From Phycisphaeraceae bacterium (lineage in GTDB: Bacteria; Planctomycetota; Phycisphaerae; Phycisphaerales; Phycisphaeraceae), in contig PUMS01000457.1 in assembly GCA_003551485.1 (NCBI GenBank), positions 1 to 5,776 of the forward strand: DNA of 5,776 nucleotides, written 5' to 3'. The notes under the pieces were generated by a model. It was not told where the DNA came from and did no database searches. It saw nothing but the letters and a program-made list of their open reading frames with translations. Positions 4,923-5,776 of this stretch are shown in pieces. Position numbers and translations under genes: made by a program. Positions within the stretch are counted from its first letter, which is position 1. Every line of letters starts with the position of its first letter.

Positions 4923-5776
4923 TCACGCGGTGGCCGGCGACTGGGGGTTGCCCACGAGGTCGGCGTTGGTCTTGAACCGCTCCAGGGCGCGCAGCAACTG
5001 CTCGATCTGCTGCACGGGGGGCATGTTCAGCAGGCGGCGCCGCAGGGCGGTGATGGTGTTCAACTCGCCCTCGCTGAGCAGCAGGTGCTCCTTGCGCGTG
5101 CCGCTGGCGGCCAGGTCGATGGCGGGGAAGAGGCGACGGTCGGCCACCTTGCGGTCGAGGATCAGCTCCATGTTGCCCGTGCCCTTGAACTCCTCGAAGA
5201 TGATCTGGTCGCCGCGCGAGCCGGTGTCGACCAGCGCGGTGGCCAGGATCGTCAGCGACCCGCCCTCATCGAACCGCCGCGCAGCGCCGAAGAGCTGCTT
5301 GGGGATCGCCAGGGCGCCGGCATCCAGGCCGCCCGAGAGCGTGCGGCCGACGAAGCTGGGATTGGGCACGAGGTTGAAGGCGCGGCCGACGCGGGTCAGC
5401 GAGTCCAGCAGCACCACCACGTCCTGCCCCGCTTCGGCCATCCGCTTGGCCCGCTCGATGCCCAGCACCGCCAGCGCGGCGTGGCGCTCGGTGGTGTGGT
5501 CGTTGCTCGAGGCCAGCACCTCGCAGGGCACGTTGCGACGGAAGTCGGTGACCTCCTCGGGCCGCTCATCGATCAGCAGCGCGATCACCGGCACCTCGGG
5601 GTGATTGCGCCGGATGGCGAAGGCGATGTTCTGAAGCAGCGTCGTCTTGCCCGCCTTGGGCGGTGAGACGATCATCCCCCGCGTGCCGAAGCCGATGGGG
5701 CAGAACAGGTCGATCAACCGGCAGGCCGCGGGACAGCCGGGGTACTCGAGCCTGATCCGCGGCTGAGGGTCGATGA
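4923..5776 (-). CDS. rho: Transcription termination factor Rho, C-terminal part (5' end outside window)
   Basis: Rho is the hexameric RNA-dependent ATPase/helicase that ends transcription at C-rich untranslated RNA. The 283 visible codons cover the RecA-type motor domain; the N-terminal RNA-binding domain lies beyond base 5776. The frame is open to the edge, reading DPQPRIRLEYPG before RLIDLFCPIG, so the TTG at 5717 is not a start. In visible numbering the Walker A motif SPPKAGKT is at 37-44. Then come LLIDERPEEVTD (bicyclomycin-pocket and catalytic residues), Walker B VVVLLDSLTR, the Q-loop region with TLSGGLDAGAL, the R-loop region LFGAARRFDEGGSLTI, and the signature EEFKGTGNMEL followed by FPAIDLAASGTRKE. 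The C-terminal helices are complete. The segment after Walker B reads RVGRAFN where E. coli has RLARAYN. The gene precedes guaA on the same strand. Confidence 0.97.
   Translation of the reverse strand, partial: IDPQPRIRLEYPGCPAACRLIDLFCPIGFGTRGMIVSPPKAGKTTLLQNIAFAIRRNHPEVPVIALLIDERPEEVTDFRRNVPCEVLASSNDHTTERHAALAVLGIERAKRMAEAGQDVVVLLDSLTRVGRAFNLVPNPSFVGRTLSGGLDAGALAIPKQLFGAARRFDEGGSLTILATALVDTGSRGDQIIFEEFKGTGNMELILDRKVADRRLFPAIDLAASGTRKEHLLLSEGELNTITALRRRLLNMPPVQQIEQLLRALERFKTNADLVGNPQSPATA

Noticed and set aside
4217..5666. Long plus-strand open frames over guaA and rho (4217-4975, 4915-5604, 4920-5666)
   Set aside because: They oppose two unmistakable conserved genes, and their translations are shadow-like with no motifs.
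5715..5717. TTG at 5717 as the start of rho
   Set aside because: The frame continues upstream to the window edge with Rho-like sequence, and a start here would remove the N-terminal domain. The gene is simply cut by the window.

Overview
This is a GC-rich stretch of bacterial chromosome holding five protein genes, two of them cut by the window ends. The high G+C, the strong third-position G/C bias and the receiver-plus-GAF regulator suggest a planctomycete, perhaps of the Phycisphaerae. That placement is an impression from protein style, not a database result. I see no tRNA, rRNA, CRISPR array, transposase or phage gene.

Left part, plus strand: the C-terminal 243 codons of a sensor histidine kinase (1-732), then a 114-base gap, then a receiver-domain protein with a GAF-like C-terminal half (847-1950). 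The two genes look like one signalling locus. However, the receiver has alanine where the phosphorylated aspartate should be, so ordinary kinase-to-regulator phosphotransfer within the pair is doubtful.

Middle and right part, minus strand, in transcription order: rho (C-terminal 283 codons, 5776-4923), guaA (GMP synthase, complete, 4786-3206), a 363-base intergenic region, and a sugar phosphate isomerase/epimerase-like TIM-barrel gene (2842-2027). The isomerase gene meets the regulator gene tail to tail, with 76 bases between the stop codons. rho and guaA are housekeeping genes (transcription termination; last step of GMP synthesis). The isomerase appears to have its own promoter and a strong ribosome binding site.

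The non-coding DNA between guaA and the isomerase gene is the least ordinary stretch. It holds a roughly 100-base nested imperfect palindrome, a short G-run tandem repeat, two GC-rich hairpins downstream of guaA, and a recognisable sigma70-like promoter. I found no convincing new biological system. The best leads are the degenerate receiver domain and the palindromic element.
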